Assembly (NCBI GenBank): GCA_031255315.1
Contig: JAIRSS010000056.1
Location: 1 to 18,008, forward strand
Direction of reading: 5' to 3'
Origin: Spirochaetaceae bacterium
GTDB taxonomy: Bacteria > Spirochaetota > Spirochaetia > Treponematales > Breznakiellaceae
Length of the DNA: 18,008 nucleotides
Under the pieces are notes generated by a model. The model saw only the letters and a program-made list of their open reading frames with translations, did no database searches and was not told where the DNA came from. Made by a program: the position numbers and the translations under genes. Of this stretch, positions 5,332-13,145 are shown piece after piece (position 1 is the stretch's first letter; each line of letters begins with the position of its first letter).

Positions 5332-7197
5332 CTAATAGAGGCTCTGCTCAACCCGTTCCCGTTCCAATTTTATAGTGAGGTTCTCCCTGTCTAAGGTTTG
5401 AGCGTATTCCAGAACTCTGAGGCTTTCCCGCTCCTGCCCAAGTGCGCGGAAGCAGCGGGCTATGCGCAGTTGTATTTTCGCGGCGTCCGGCTTTTCCCGT
5501 ACTAGGGCGGCGGCTTTTTCATAGCGTTCCAGCGCGGCGGTGTAGGACCGCTTTGCCTCCAAGAGCCGTCCAAGATTGGCGTCTATTTCCCAAGAACCGC
5601 CGGCGTTTGCCCTGGCCGTGAATATTTCTTCCGCCGCGTCAAGCCGCCCCTGCCGAATATGCTCCAGGGCCTGTTGCAGGTCCAGCCAGGAACCGGTAAA
5701 GCCCTTCCGTTCCGCGACGCGGAACAGGGGCGGAACTTCGTCATAGCGCCGCTGGAAGACAAAGTAGTACCCGGCCCATTCGTAGAGGACTTCGGTTTCA
5801 GGGTGGCGGTTTATGAGCAGCCAGGTTTCCGGGACCGTTCGGTCTATAGACAGCGCGTCCCGGCGCCGCCGGAGGAGTTCCAGGTCTACCAGGGCTTCCC
5901 GTTCCGGGAGGCGGGAGTCTTCCAGAATGGCAACCGCTCTCGGGGCGGGGAGAAGCCGGGTATACCGGATTATACCGAAAAGGTGTTCCCCATCCAGGGC
6001 CAGAAGACGTTCCAGGGCGGCGCGCTCTTCATCCGCGTCTTTCGCAAGGGCGGCAAGGTTGTAGAGGCTTCGTACGCGGGTGTCCCGGACGGCGCGGCTG
6101 TCTGAGGATTCCCCCTGAAGCCGCTCCGGCATATCCGGAGCGGCCAGGACGGTCCAGAGACTCCGGGCGGCGTCTTTTTGGCCCGCGAGAACCAGGGCGT
6201 CCGCTCGGCGGGCCATGCTCCGCTCATCGCCGAAACGGGCAAAAATATCCGCCGCCCGTTGAGGATCGCCAAAATCATAGAGTAATTCCGCCCCGAAACG
6301 CAGCGCCGCCTCAGCGTCTTCAGTTTCCATGGGCTGGTCAAGGAGAGACCTGAGGTATTCCAGAGCTTTCTGCGTGTTGTTTTTAAGGACGGCGAGGATG
6401 GCGGCGTCGAGCATCAGGAATTCCCGGCCCCGCAGCCGCTGGTGTTCCGCCGCCGTCTGAAGCAGCGCCTCGCCGCCGGGAACGGCCAGAGCCTGGCCGG
6501 GATGCGCTAAGTCGCCGGCGAGGACATAGGCGCTCAGGGCAACCGGCGCAAACCGGGGCTCTTCGCTAATAACCGCGGCGTATTGCCGCACCGTATCGGC
6601 GGCTGCCCCGGACAGGCCCGGGAAATCGCCGGCGTTTTCCCTCATGGCGGAACGGGCCGCCGCTTCAGCGGCAATGGCGGCCAGCGGCTCAGAATGGGGA
6701 AAAGCCGCGGCGATCCGTTCCGCGGAAGACCGGTAGGCGGACAAGGCGGCGCTGCTTCCGGACCAGGAACGGCCCGGCTCCCGGCCCACGGAGGAACCCC
6801 CCGGCCCCGGTATACCGGCATAGCCCGCGGCTAAAGCCCGCCGCCGTTTAAGGACCGAAAGATGGGATTCCACCCCCAACGCTCTTTTCTCAAGATCGTC
6901 CAGCAAACGAATCAGCCTTTCATCATCCTCAGCCTCGTCCCCGGTGATATTCTCAACCGTGAAGTCGTAATCCCGTAGTTTTCGGAAAAACCCGCTTTCC
7001 TCCACAACGCCGTGACGGGGGAAGAGACTCCTGCCGGAATACATGACGAGGGCGGTCAGGGCCCCCCCGGTTATCAGAGAAATAACAACGCCGGCGAAAC
7101 AGGTTTTCCGTAAAACCCTTCGCGCTGAAAACGGCCGCTTTACCGTATTATGCCGCCGGGATTCTGTATTGTTCCGTACACGGGAAGCTGAGGCCAT
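5332..7197 (-). CDS. Membrane-anchored TPR-like repeat protein
   Basis: A 621-residue protein with a basic N-terminus and one membrane segment at about residues 33-53 (TCFAGVVISLITGGALTALV). A long, mainly helical periplasmic or cytoplasmic part follows. Several stretches look like tetratricopeptide repeats, for example ALEYLRSLLDQPMETEDAEA, AAEIFTARANAGGSWEIDAN and YTAALERYEKAAALV. The C-terminus (RIARCFRALGQERESLRVLE) is a clear TPR. Such proteins scaffold complexes, often in the cell envelope; the partner is unknown. The start at 7197 is 12 bases after the nusB stop, with a GAGAGG-type site, so it is the last gene of the alaS-parvulin-nusB set. No catalytic motif is seen. The TPR call is by helix pattern and not by search. 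Confidence 0.75.
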   Translation of the reverse strand: MASASRVRNNTESRRHNTVKRPFSARRVLRKTCFAGVVISLITGGALTALVMYSGRSLFPRHGVVEESGFFRKLRDYDFTVENITGDEAEDDERLIRLLDDLEKRALGVESHLSVLKRRRALAAGYAGIPGPGGSSVGREPGRSWSGSSAALSAYRSSAERIAAAFPHSEPLAAIAAEAAARSAMRENAGDFPGLSGAAADTVRQYAAVISEEPRFAPVALSAYVLAGDLAHPGQALAVPGGEALLQTAAEHQRLRGREFLMLDAAILAVLKNNTQKALEYLRSLLDQPMETEDAEAALRFGAELLYDFGDPQRAADIFARFGDERSMARRADALVLAGQKDAARSLWTVLAAPDMPERLQGESSDSRAVRDTRVRSLYNLAALAKDADEERAALERLLALDGEHLFGIIRYTRLLPAPRAVAILEDSRLPEREALVDLELLRRRRDALSIDRTVPETWLLINRHPETEVLYEWAGYYFVFQRRYDEVPPLFRVAERKGFTGSWLDLQQALEHIRQGRLDAAEEIFTARANAGGSWEIDANLGRLLEAKRSYTAALERYEKAAALVREKPDAAKIQLRIARCFRALGQERESLRVLEYAQTLDRENLTIKLERERVEQSLY

Positions 7198-7209
7198 ATC
7201 CGCCTCTCT

Positions 7210-7665
7210 CTATGGTTGGGAAACGCTGGACCGCTCGCTCTGGAGTGTTTTGCGTATGCCGTCCAGAACGCCGTTGACAAACCGGAAGGAATCATCGGCG
7301 CCGTATTCTTTAGAAATACCGATGGCTTCATCAATTACAATGGAAGGGGGAATATCGTCCTGGTACATGAGGGCATAGGCGCTCATTCTGAGGACGGCCA
7401 AGTCCACCCGGTTGAGCCGGGAAATATCCCAATTATTAAGATGCCTCTGTATCATGGCGTCTACTTCTTTTCTATTTTCTATGGTACCGGCTATGAGAAG
7501 CCGGGAAAATTCCACAGTCCCCTGATCCAATTCGTCCCGTTTCTCCCCCAGCCAGGAAAAATTCAACAAATCTTCGGGAATTCCGGCGTTTTTTTCTCCG
7601 CCGGAAGCCTCCCACGAATAAAGCGACTGGAAGGCGAGTATTCGCCCTTTTCTTCGAGACGCCAT
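7210..7665 (-). CDS. nusB: Transcription antitermination factor NusB
   Basis: A 151-residue all-helical RNA-binding protein that joins NusE (S10) on boxA RNA and helps RNA polymerase read through rRNA operons. The family landmarks are present: an N-terminal R-(K/R)-A.Q.LY-like helix (SRRKGRILAFQSLYSWE), NNWDISRLNRVDLAVLRMSAYAL, IPPSIVIDEAIGISKEYG and FRFVNGVLDGI. Its start is one base after the parvulin stop and its stop is 12 bases before the TPR gene, so the three are translationally close. The ribosome site is weak, which fits coupling. Confidence 0.95.
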   Translation of the reverse strand: MASRRKGRILAFQSLYSWEASGGEKNAGIPEDLLNFSWLGEKRDELDQGTVEFSRLLIAGTIENRKEVDAMIQRHLNNWDISRLNRVDLAVLRMSAYALMYQDDIPPSIVIDEAIGISKEYGADDSFRFVNGVLDGIRKTLQSERSSVSQP

Positions 7666-7666
7666 A

Positions 7667-8677
7667 CTACCAGTTCAGATTGTTATCGTAAATCTTGATA
7701 ACCGCCGCCTGCCTCCGCAATTCTTCAATCAGTTCCTGACTGTTCTGGAGAATACGTTCTTGTTCCAGCCGCGCTCCAATATACTGCTTTAAGGTCATTT
7801 GACTGCCCGGTTGGGCGATGTCATCCAAATTGAGGGGTTTCATCTCATAGGTTTCGGTTATTTTCATGATAAAAAATCCCCGGGAACTTTCAATCATCCG
7901 GGAAACCTCCCCCTGTTTCATATTGAAAGCCGCTTCAAAAAGTTCTGTTCCCACCACCTGCTGCCCCTGGGGATTCCGCGGAAGATACCCGAAGTCGCCG
8001 CCCTGATAGCCGGAATTCGGGGCTTGGGCCTTTAGAGACGTTTCGTCGAATTTCGCCGGATTGGATCCAATTTCCCTGGCCAGCCGCTCCGCAAGCTCTT
8101 TCGATCTCGTCCTGGCGGCGGCATTGTCCCCGGGGGGAACCTGAATCATAGAAATCCGCACCGTTTCAGGTCTGATAAACTGGGCCTTGTTGAGATTGTA
8201 GGCGTTGAGGATTTCCGCTTCCGTAGCCGGGCGGACCGGCTTCTTCGCCATAATATACTTTTCAATGGTAGCCTGGTTGCGGTATTGCTGTTTATACGCG
8301 TTCAGTTCCAATCCGGTCTGGTTCCGTATTTCCACCGCTAATTCCGCGTCAGAAAGCTGCCGTCCGTACGTTTGAAGCGCTCCGGCCCGTATCGCCTGGG
8401 TTGCTTCGTTTTCCGTCACGGTGAGCCGGTCCCGCTCCGCCGCCTGAAGGACCAGTTTTTGATTGATGAGTTCATTCAACACCTGTTTACGCTCATCCAT
8501 CGTCAAGTTCCGCCGGTACTGGGCTTCCAATTGATTCACCATCTGCTTGAGCTGGCTGACGGGAATAGGTTCAGTCCGGGTTAACTGTATCTCCGCGGCG
8601 GGCTGAAGATTGAGTTGAGCGGACAGAAAAGCCCACGGGAAGATACCGAGACAAATCAAAACAAAAAACCGCTTCAT
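7667..8677 (-). CDS. Exported parvulin-type peptidyl-prolyl isomerase (PpiC/SurA-like)
   Basis: A 336-residue periplasmic folding factor. A signal peptide covers residues 1-20 (cleavage after AFLSA). A helical SurA-N-like chaperone region runs to about residue 150, containing the pattern DERKQVLNELINQKLVLQAA. A parvulin domain at about 171-276 includes GGDFGYLPRNPQGQQVVG, ELFEAAFNMKQGEVS and RGFFIMKITE. The start at 8677 is preferred because AGGAGG is seven bases upstream; the ATGs at 8683 and 8710 lie too close to it or upstream of it. In T. pallidum I recall a parvulin lipoprotein or basic membrane protein gene next to alaS, as here. It probably helps outer-membrane or periplasmic proteins fold. 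Confidence 0.92.
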   Translation of the reverse strand: MKRFFVLICLGIFPWAFLSAQLNLQPAAEIQLTRTEPIPVSQLKQMVNQLEAQYRRNLTMDERKQVLNELINQKLVLQAAERDRLTVTENEATQAIRAGALQTYGRQLSDAELAVEIRNQTGLELNAYKQQYRNQATIEKYIMAKKPVRPATEAEILNAYNLNKAQFIRPETVRISMIQVPPGDNAAARTRSKELAERLAREIGSNPAKFDETSLKAQAPNSGYQGGDFGYLPRNPQGQQVVGTELFEAAFNMKQGEVSRMIESSRGFFIMKITETYEMKPLNLDDIAQPGSQMTLKQYIGARLEQERILQNSQELIEELRRQAAVIKIYDNNLNW

Positions 8678-8775
8678 ATTCATACCTCCTACTGTACGAT
8701 ATAGGAACAATCTTGGCTATTCCTTTGTTACGCGCCGTCCGTTTAGCAGCCCGCGGATGCCGGAGTTTTGCCGGG

Positions 8776-10587
8776 TTATCCCGCGGGTTCCAGGGCCGCC
8801 CGTATGCGTCTGACCCCCGCGGAGGAGGATTGCTCTTTCTGAATGATAAATTTCCCCAGCGTCCCGGTATGTTCCACATGGGGGCCTCCACAGACTTCCT
8901 TAGAAAAGAAATCGACCGGCGACATTCCTATCGTGTAGACTTTCACCTGGCTTTCATATTTTTCCCCAAAAAGCGCTGTCGCGCCGGCGGCTTTAGCGGC
9001 CTCAAGGCTCATCACCTCCATAGCAACCGGAAGATCCCGGGCGATGGCGTCGTTCACGATGTTCTGAACCCGGGCGATCTCTTCGGAGGTCATCGGAGCG
9101 CTGTGGGAGAAGTCAAACCGCATCCGCTCCGCCGTGATATTGGACCCCTTCTGCGCCACATGATCCCCCAGAACCATACGCAGGGCTTTGTGGAGCAGAT
9201 GGGTGGCGGTGTGGTACTTTGTGGCGATTTCCCCCTGATCCACGAGGCCGCCCTTAAAGGCGCCGGCCCCCTGCGCACGGGAAAGGTCCTGATGCTTTCT
9301 AAAGGCTTCGTCGAATTCCTGCCGGTTCACGGTCATCCCCTGTTCCGCCGCAAGCTCCTCCGTGATCTCAATGGGGAAGCCGTAGGTGTCGTAGAGTTTG
9401 AAGGCCAGCCGGCCTGACATGATCTTCCGGGGATCCTTAAGGAGCTTTGGAAGGAGTTTTTCAAACTCATGTTCCCCTTTTTCAAGAGTCTCCCGAAATC
9501 TTTTCTCTTCTTTATCAAGTTCATCTATAATGTACTGCCGGTTTTCTTCCAGTTCCGGGTAGGGGCCGCTGAATTGCGCAATCACCGCCTGGGCGATGGG
9601 GGAAAGCACCTCCCCGGCAACGCCCAGCTTGCGTCCGTGGCGTACCGCCCGGCGTATGAGCCTGCGAAGCACGTATCCGGCCCCCGCGTTGGAAGGGCTT
9701 ACCGCCTTGGGGTCCCCCAGGATAAACGTGGAAGATCGCACATGATCGCAGATGATCCTCACCGAACGGTCCTTCACGGGATCGTCGCCGTAGACGCAGG
9801 CGGCGGCGCGTTCCACCGCCCCCCGTATGGCGGCAAAGATTTCCGTATCGTAAACCGACGACTTCCCGTTCAGAACGGTAACGGTCCGCTCAATTCCCAT
9901 GCCGGTATCCACGCAGGTACGGGCAAGAGGTTCGTAGGACCCGTCGGCCTTCTTGTTGTACTGCATGAACACGTCGTTCCAGATTTCGAGCCACTTGCCG
10001 CAGGAACAACCGGGCTTGCAGTCCGGGCCGCAGGGAGCGTCCCCGGTATAATAGAACATCTCCGAGTCAGGACCGCAGGGCCCGGTAGTTCCCGCCGGCC
10101 CCCACCAGTTGTCCTCACGGGGAAGGTAGGCGATACGGTTCTCCGGGATACCCAGAGACTTCCACACCGCCGCAGACTCATCGTCCCGGGGAACCTCGCC
10201 GTCCCCCTGGAAAACCGTAACCCCCAGTTTTTCCCGGGGAATTCCCAGCCATTCCGGGGAAGTAAGGAACTCGAAACTCATCCTGAGAGCCTCGTCCTTA
10301 AAGTAATCCCCCAGGGACCAGTTTCCCAGCATCTCGAAAAACGTAAGATGGCTCTCGTCCCCCACCGCGTCAATATCTCCCGTGCGTATACATTTCTGGT
10401 AATCCACCAGACGTTTCCCCGCGGGGTGTTCCTCACCCAAGAGATAGGGGACCAGGGGGTGCATCCCGGCAGTGGTGAACAGCACTGTGGGATCGTTATC
10501 GGGCAGCAACGACTTACCCTGAATTTGGATATGGCCTTTAGACTTGAAGAATTCGATGTACTTGGTTCTCAGTTCGTGGGCGTTCAT
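8776..10587 (-). CDS. alaS: Alanine--tRNA ligase, short spirochaete form
   Basis: A 603-residue AlaRS that charges tRNA-Ala. The class II aminoacylation domain starts ELRTKYIEFFKSKGH and has motif 2-like FFEMLGNWSLGDYFK and GPCGPDSE. A Cys-rich insert (C186, C190, C194, C196 in CGPDCKPGCSCG) precedes EIWNDVFMQY. The editing domain has HTATH (459-463) and CGGPH (566-570), the zinc-site residues. The usual beta-barrel between the two domains and the C-Ala domain (family length about 875) are missing, as I recall also for Borrelia and Treponema AlaRS. The start at 10587 matches the family N-terminus; no ribosome site precedes it, and a promoter ends 6 bases upstream, so it may be leaderless. It is divergent from a regulator and probably heads the parvulin-nusB operon. 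Confidence 0.97.
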   Translation of the reverse strand: MNAHELRTKYIEFFKSKGHIQIQGKSLLPDNDPTVLFTTAGMHPLVPYLLGEEHPAGKRLVDYQKCIRTGDIDAVGDESHLTFFEMLGNWSLGDYFKDEALRMSFEFLTSPEWLGIPREKLGVTVFQGDGEVPRDDESAAVWKSLGIPENRIAYLPREDNWWGPAGTTGPCGPDSEMFYYTGDAPCGPDCKPGCSCGKWLEIWNDVFMQYNKKADGSYEPLARTCVDTGMGIERTVTVLNGKSSVYDTEIFAAIRGAVERAAACVYGDDPVKDRSVRIICDHVRSSTFILGDPKAVSPSNAGAGYVLRRLIRRAVRHGRKLGVAGEVLSPIAQAVIAQFSGPYPELEENRQYIIDELDKEEKRFRETLEKGEHEFEKLLPKLLKDPRKIMSGRLAFKLYDTYGFPIEITEELAAEQGMTVNRQEFDEAFRKHQDLSRAQGAGAFKGGLVDQGEIATKYHTATHLLHKALRMVLGDHVAQKGSNITAERMRFDFSHSAPMTSEEIARVQNIVNDAIARDLPVAMEVMSLEAAKAAGATALFGEKYESQVKVYTIGMSPVDFFSKEVCGGPHVEHTGTLGKFIIQKEQSSSAGVRRIRAALEPAG

Positions 10588-10593
10588 AGGGAT

Positions 10594-10622
10594 AGAGTAG
10601 GTCAGCAGGCGGCTCTCGTCAA
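10594..10622 (-). promoter_or_regulatory. alaS promoter, leaderless geometry
   Basis: On the minus strand TTGACG (10617-10622), a 17-base spacer and TACTCT (10594-10599). Only six bases separate the -10 from the ATG, placing the predicted start at the A of the codon. No ribosome site is present. Confidence 0.5.
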
Positions 10623-10666
10623 GGGGACGCAGGTAACGGTCAGGAGGCTGCTGAAGTTTCGCGTAA

Positions 10667-10695
10667 TTGCGGTTTTCTACAAGGAGAGTTATAGT
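10667..10695 (+). promoter_or_regulatory. Promoter of the HTH/PBP regulator, leaderless geometry
   Basis: TTGCGG (10667-10672), a 17-base spacer and TATAGT (10690-10695). The predicted start is at 10702-10703, which is the ATG. The AAGGAG at 10681-10686 lies inside the spacer and 16 bases from the ATG, so it cannot work as a ribosome site. Confidence 0.5.
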
Positions 10696-10702
10696 ACTCA
10701 GT

Positions 10703-11725
10703 ATGGAATCATCGCTTCTTACGGCGGAAGATGTAGCCCGGCAGTTACGAATCAAGAAATACACCGTTTACGAGCTTATCAAGCGGGGGGAGCTTCCTTC
10801 CTCCAAAGTGGGAAAACAGGTCCGTATCTCCCAGGCGGACATTGATTGTTACTTGCAGGCCAGCAAATCGGGTCCGCCGTCTTTTGCCGGTTCTTCCCGG
10901 GACGGCGGGGAAGAGTCCGCTCCAGGAACTCCCGGCCGTTACGCCTCAGGGACGCGCTTCCCCGGGGCGCAGGGGGAAAATCCCCCCCACCCCGCCGCCT
11001 CGTTGGAGCTTCCGGAGGCTCCGCCGGGAATGGTCATCATTTCCGGCCAGGACGTATGCCTCGATCTCTTCCTCACTAAAATCGCGGAGGACGGGAAGAC
11101 CGGGGTACTCCGTTCTTATATGGGATGTTACAACAGCCTCTTCGCCCTCTATCATGGCAGGGTAACGCTGGCGGCCGCCCACCTATGGGACCGGGAGACC
11201 GACACCTACAACTATCCCTTCATCCGCCGCCTGCTTCCCGGCCTGCCCGTCGGGGTCTTTCGCCTGGCCGGCCGTCGGCAGGGGCTGTATGTCCGGAAGG
11301 GGAACCCCCTGGGCGTCACGGATTGGAAGGACTTCGCACGAAGCGATGTCGCCATGATCAACCGGGAAAAAGGCTGCGGAACCCGTATCCTCCTGGACCA
11401 AAAACTGGCCGGTCTGGGTATCCGGGGGCAGGACATCCGGGGCTACAATCGGGAGATGGCCTCTCATCTGGCCTGCGCCGGAGAAGTTGCCCGGGGCGGA
11501 GCGGACGCGGGCTGCGGCTGCGAGCGCTGGGCGGAAAACATCGCCGGTATAGAATTCATCCCCCTCCAGCTTGAATGGTATGATTTTGTATTCCGCCTTG
11601 CGGATAAAGACACTCCCGCGGTACAGAGCGTCCTGTCCTTCGGTTCTTCCCGTGAATTCCGCCAGAATCTGGAGATGATGGGGGGCTACGATCTTTCCCA
11701 GACCGGGCATTACGAGGAATTTTAA
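10703..11725 (+). CDS. One-component regulator: excisionase/MerR-type HTH plus periplasmic-binding-like domain
   Basis: A 340-residue putative DNA-binding sensor. Residues 5-50 are a HTH_17-type helix-turn-helix (LTAEDVARQLRIKKYTVYEL, then KVGKQVRISQADIDCYL). A Pro/Gly-rich linker follows to about residue 108. The rest resembles the PBP-like ligand domain found in molybdate- or tungstate-type and related regulators: MVIISGQDVCLDLFL, then LAAAHLWDRETDTYN, YVRKGNPLGVTDWKDF, INREKGCGTRILLDQ and a C-terminal LEWYDFVFR. The ligand is unknown. The stretch ADAGCGCERW carries two Cys where relatives usually have a plain glycine-rich turn. It is alone on the plus strand and convergent with the DUF3793 gene. 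Start by HTH boundary and promoter geometry; no Shine-Dalgarno. Confidence 0.82.
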   Translation: MESSLLTAEDVARQLRIKKYTVYELIKRGELPSSKVGKQVRISQADIDCYLQASKSGPPSFAGSSRDGGEESAPGTPGRYASGTRFPGAQGENPPHPAASLELPEAPPGMVIISGQDVCLDLFLTKIAEDGKTGVLRSYMGCYNSLFALYHGRVTLAAAHLWDRETDTYNYPFIRRLLPGLPVGVFRLAGRRQGLYVRKGNPLGVTDWKDFARSDVAMINREKGCGTRILLDQKLAGLGIRGQDIRGYNREMASHLACAGEVARGGADAGCGCERWAENIAGIEFIPLQLEWYDFVFRLADKDTPAVQSVLSFGSSREFRQNLEMMGGYDLSQTGHYEEF

Positions 11726-11791
11726 GCCCCCGCCGCGCTACAGGAAATCAGCGGAGTCTGAGCTTTCGCCGGAAACAGAGGCTTCGGCTCT

Positions 11792-12355
11792 TCACGCGAG
11801 GAGGCCGGCGTGAACCGGACCGGCAGCCGACGGCGCGTTCTGGAAAGCGGCTTTTATACATTCCCGGCATTCATCATATTGACGGAAACGCGCCTTTGCC
11901 CGTTCCACATCGCCGTATACTTTCCAATAGCCGCAGAACTTATAGTTTTGACCCTTATGTTTCACAAAACCAAGCACGTCATCCACCGGGTAGCCCAGGA
12001 AAAGTCCCACCTCATGGGGAAATTGTTCACTGGCGAATTGCTTTTTTAACTGTTTGAGGAATTCAAAAATCGAAACGTCCAGAGGATACCCTTTACCGGT
12101 CAGCGCCGCCCGGATATGGGCGTTCGAAGACGCCGCTTCCACGAGAGTTTTTTCAAGCAGTTCCTTTTCGAACACGAGAACCAGCAATCCGCCTTCGCTT
12201 TCCCGCAAAACTATCAGGTCAAGACGGGCCGGCAGCAGATCTGCCAATGCGCCGTGCGCGCCGCCGGACCGCAGCATAAACATAGCCGCCGGTTTATACC
12301 CCATCAGGACGGGGCCGCAATGATTAATAATAAGCCGCTTGATTTCAGCCGGCAT
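11792..12355 (-). CDS. DUF3793 family protein
   Basis: A 187-residue cytoplasmic protein of the DUF3793 family, recognised by an N-terminus with IINHCGPVLMGYKPAAMF and the later block VGLFLGYPVDDVLGFVKHKG with NYKFCGYWKVYGD and a Cys pair CRECI. Function is not established. The family is often seen near flavodoxins and iron- or redox-related genes in anaerobes, and a flavodoxin lies upstream here. The start at 12355 is preferred because CGGGAG lies six bases before it. An in-frame ATG at 12370 is possible but sits only one base after a TATAAC box (12372-12377) that could be its -10. It converges with the regulator gene at 11725, with about 65 bases between. Confidence 0.8.
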   Translation of the reverse strand: MPAEIKRLIINHCGPVLMGYKPAAMFMLRSGGAHGALADLLPARLDLIVLRESEGGLLVLVFEKELLEKTLVEAASSNAHIRAALTGKGYPLDVSIFEFLKQLKKQFASEQFPHEVGLFLGYPVDDVLGFVKHKGQNYKFCGYWKVYGDVERAKARFRQYDECRECIKAAFQNAPSAAGPVHAGLLA

Positions 12356-12526
12356 CGGTTTCTCCCGCATCGTTATACAATTCCCCGGAAAATTACCGGA
12401 AATACCGCAGCTCCGCCAACGGCGGCGCGTACAGTATCCCCGGTAAAAAGGAGAGTTTGGCCGTATGACCAGTTTTTTAAATACCCGAACCTATGAATCC
12501 AATGGTGTATTGGCTGTCTCTAGCGC

Positions 12527-12555
12527 CTGTCCCAAAAACTGAAGTTTTGGGACAG
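12527..12555 (-). repeat. Dispersed hairpin repeat, copy 2
   Basis: The minus strand has CTGTCCC-AAAACTTCAGTTTTT-GGGACAG, an 11-bp stem plus extras. It is the same element as at 4498-4533 in opposite orientation. TCC/GGA in copy 1 is CCC/GGG here, so both arms changed together. It lies 22 bases after the flavodoxin stop, with no T-run following in the direction of transcription. Confidence 0.8.
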
Positions 12556-12577
12556 CCTCACTGTTTTCCAAATCCCC

Positions 12578-13006
12578 TTATCCTGCGAGCCGCTTTCCCG
12601 ACTCATAGCAGGCGTTGAGTATGTCCTCCCCGGGGACAAGCTGGGAGATTATGCCTTCCCCCTCAACAACGGCGTTCAATCCTTTCATACGGTCCACCCA
12701 GTCCCGCATCCACTGCCCGTCGCCCCAGTCATAGGAACCGAAAAGAACCGCGGGTTTCCCTCCCACATCATCTTGGGAAAGACCGCTGATAAAGGGCTCC
12801 ATTTCACTTTCTTCCAGAACCTCCGCGCCCATAGCCGGGCACCCGAAGGCAAGCGCTTCCGCATTTTTAACCATACCCGCCGCCGCCTCGGCAGCCGTCT
12901 TTACAATCACTCCCGCCCCGGCGTCTTCGGCGCCCTTTGCAAGCTGTTTCGCCATAGCCTCGGTATTCCCGGTACCGCTCCAGTAAACGACAAGAACCTT
13001 CTTCAT
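12578..13006 (-). CDS. Short-chain flavodoxin
   Basis: A 142-residue FMN electron carrier of the cytoplasm. The phosphate-binding loop is at the N-terminus (VVYWSGTGNTEAMA). The sequence goes on with LAFGCPAMGAEVLEESEMEP and LFGSYDWGDGQWMRDWVDRM, the flavin-stacking region, where Tyr and Trp are visible. Length is that of short-chain flavodoxins. It likely replaces or complements ferredoxin in anaerobic redox metabolism. The start at 13006 has GAGG eight bases upstream. The promoter region holds two direct copies of a 10-mer. The DUF3793 gene downstream on the same strand is separated by about 220 bases and a repeat, so co-transcription is uncertain. Confidence 0.95.
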   Translation of the reverse strand: MKKVLVVYWSGTGNTEAMAKQLAKGAEDAGAGVIVKTAAEAAAGMVKNAEALAFGCPAMGAEVLEESEMEPFISGLSQDDVGGKPAVLFGSYDWGDGQWMRDWVDRMKGLNAVVEGEGIISQLVPGEDILNACYESGKRLAG

Positions 13007-13043
13007 AACGTTTTCCTCTTTACAATCAACTGAATAGTATAAG

Positions 13044-13064
13044 TTACATTTTACTTACATTTTA
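13044..13064. promoter_or_regulatory. Tandem 10-mer, candidate operator of flavodoxin
   Basis: TTACATTTTA occurs twice with one base between (13044-13053 and 13055-13064), an 11-base period close to one helical turn. It lies just upstream of a TATACT box (13036-13041, minus strand) that may be the flavodoxin -10. Same-face spacing suits cooperative binding of a regulator. The binding factor is unknown. Confidence 0.4.
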
Positions 13065-13145
13065 GTTATATCATACTAACAACAACGCGTCAATGGATGT
13101 TTCGATAAATTTTCAGCTTGGAAACAGCCTTTTTTGGTTTCGTTT

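Noticed and set aside
10588..10764. Upstream extension of alaS
   Set aside because: The extra residues do not resemble any AlaRS N-terminus and would overlap the divergent regulator.
9469..10845. 458-codon open frame on the plus strand opposite alaS
   Set aside because: It is antisense to the highly conserved alaS, has no recognisable domain and arises from GC-rich codon bias.
11770..11800. AGAG-GC-TTCG-GC-TCT hairpin between convergent genes
   Set aside because: The stem is short with a bulge and no T-run on either side; support is too weak to call a terminator.
13044..13064. CRISPR-like repeat
   Set aside because: There are only two 10-base units with a one-base gap, no spacers and no cas genes in the window.
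13098..13136. Terminator with stem TGTTTC / GAAACA and T-run
   Set aside because: The T-run points along the plus strand, where no gene ends; in the direction of the PHP operon there is no U-tract. It is better seen as a degraded half-copy of the hairpin repeat.
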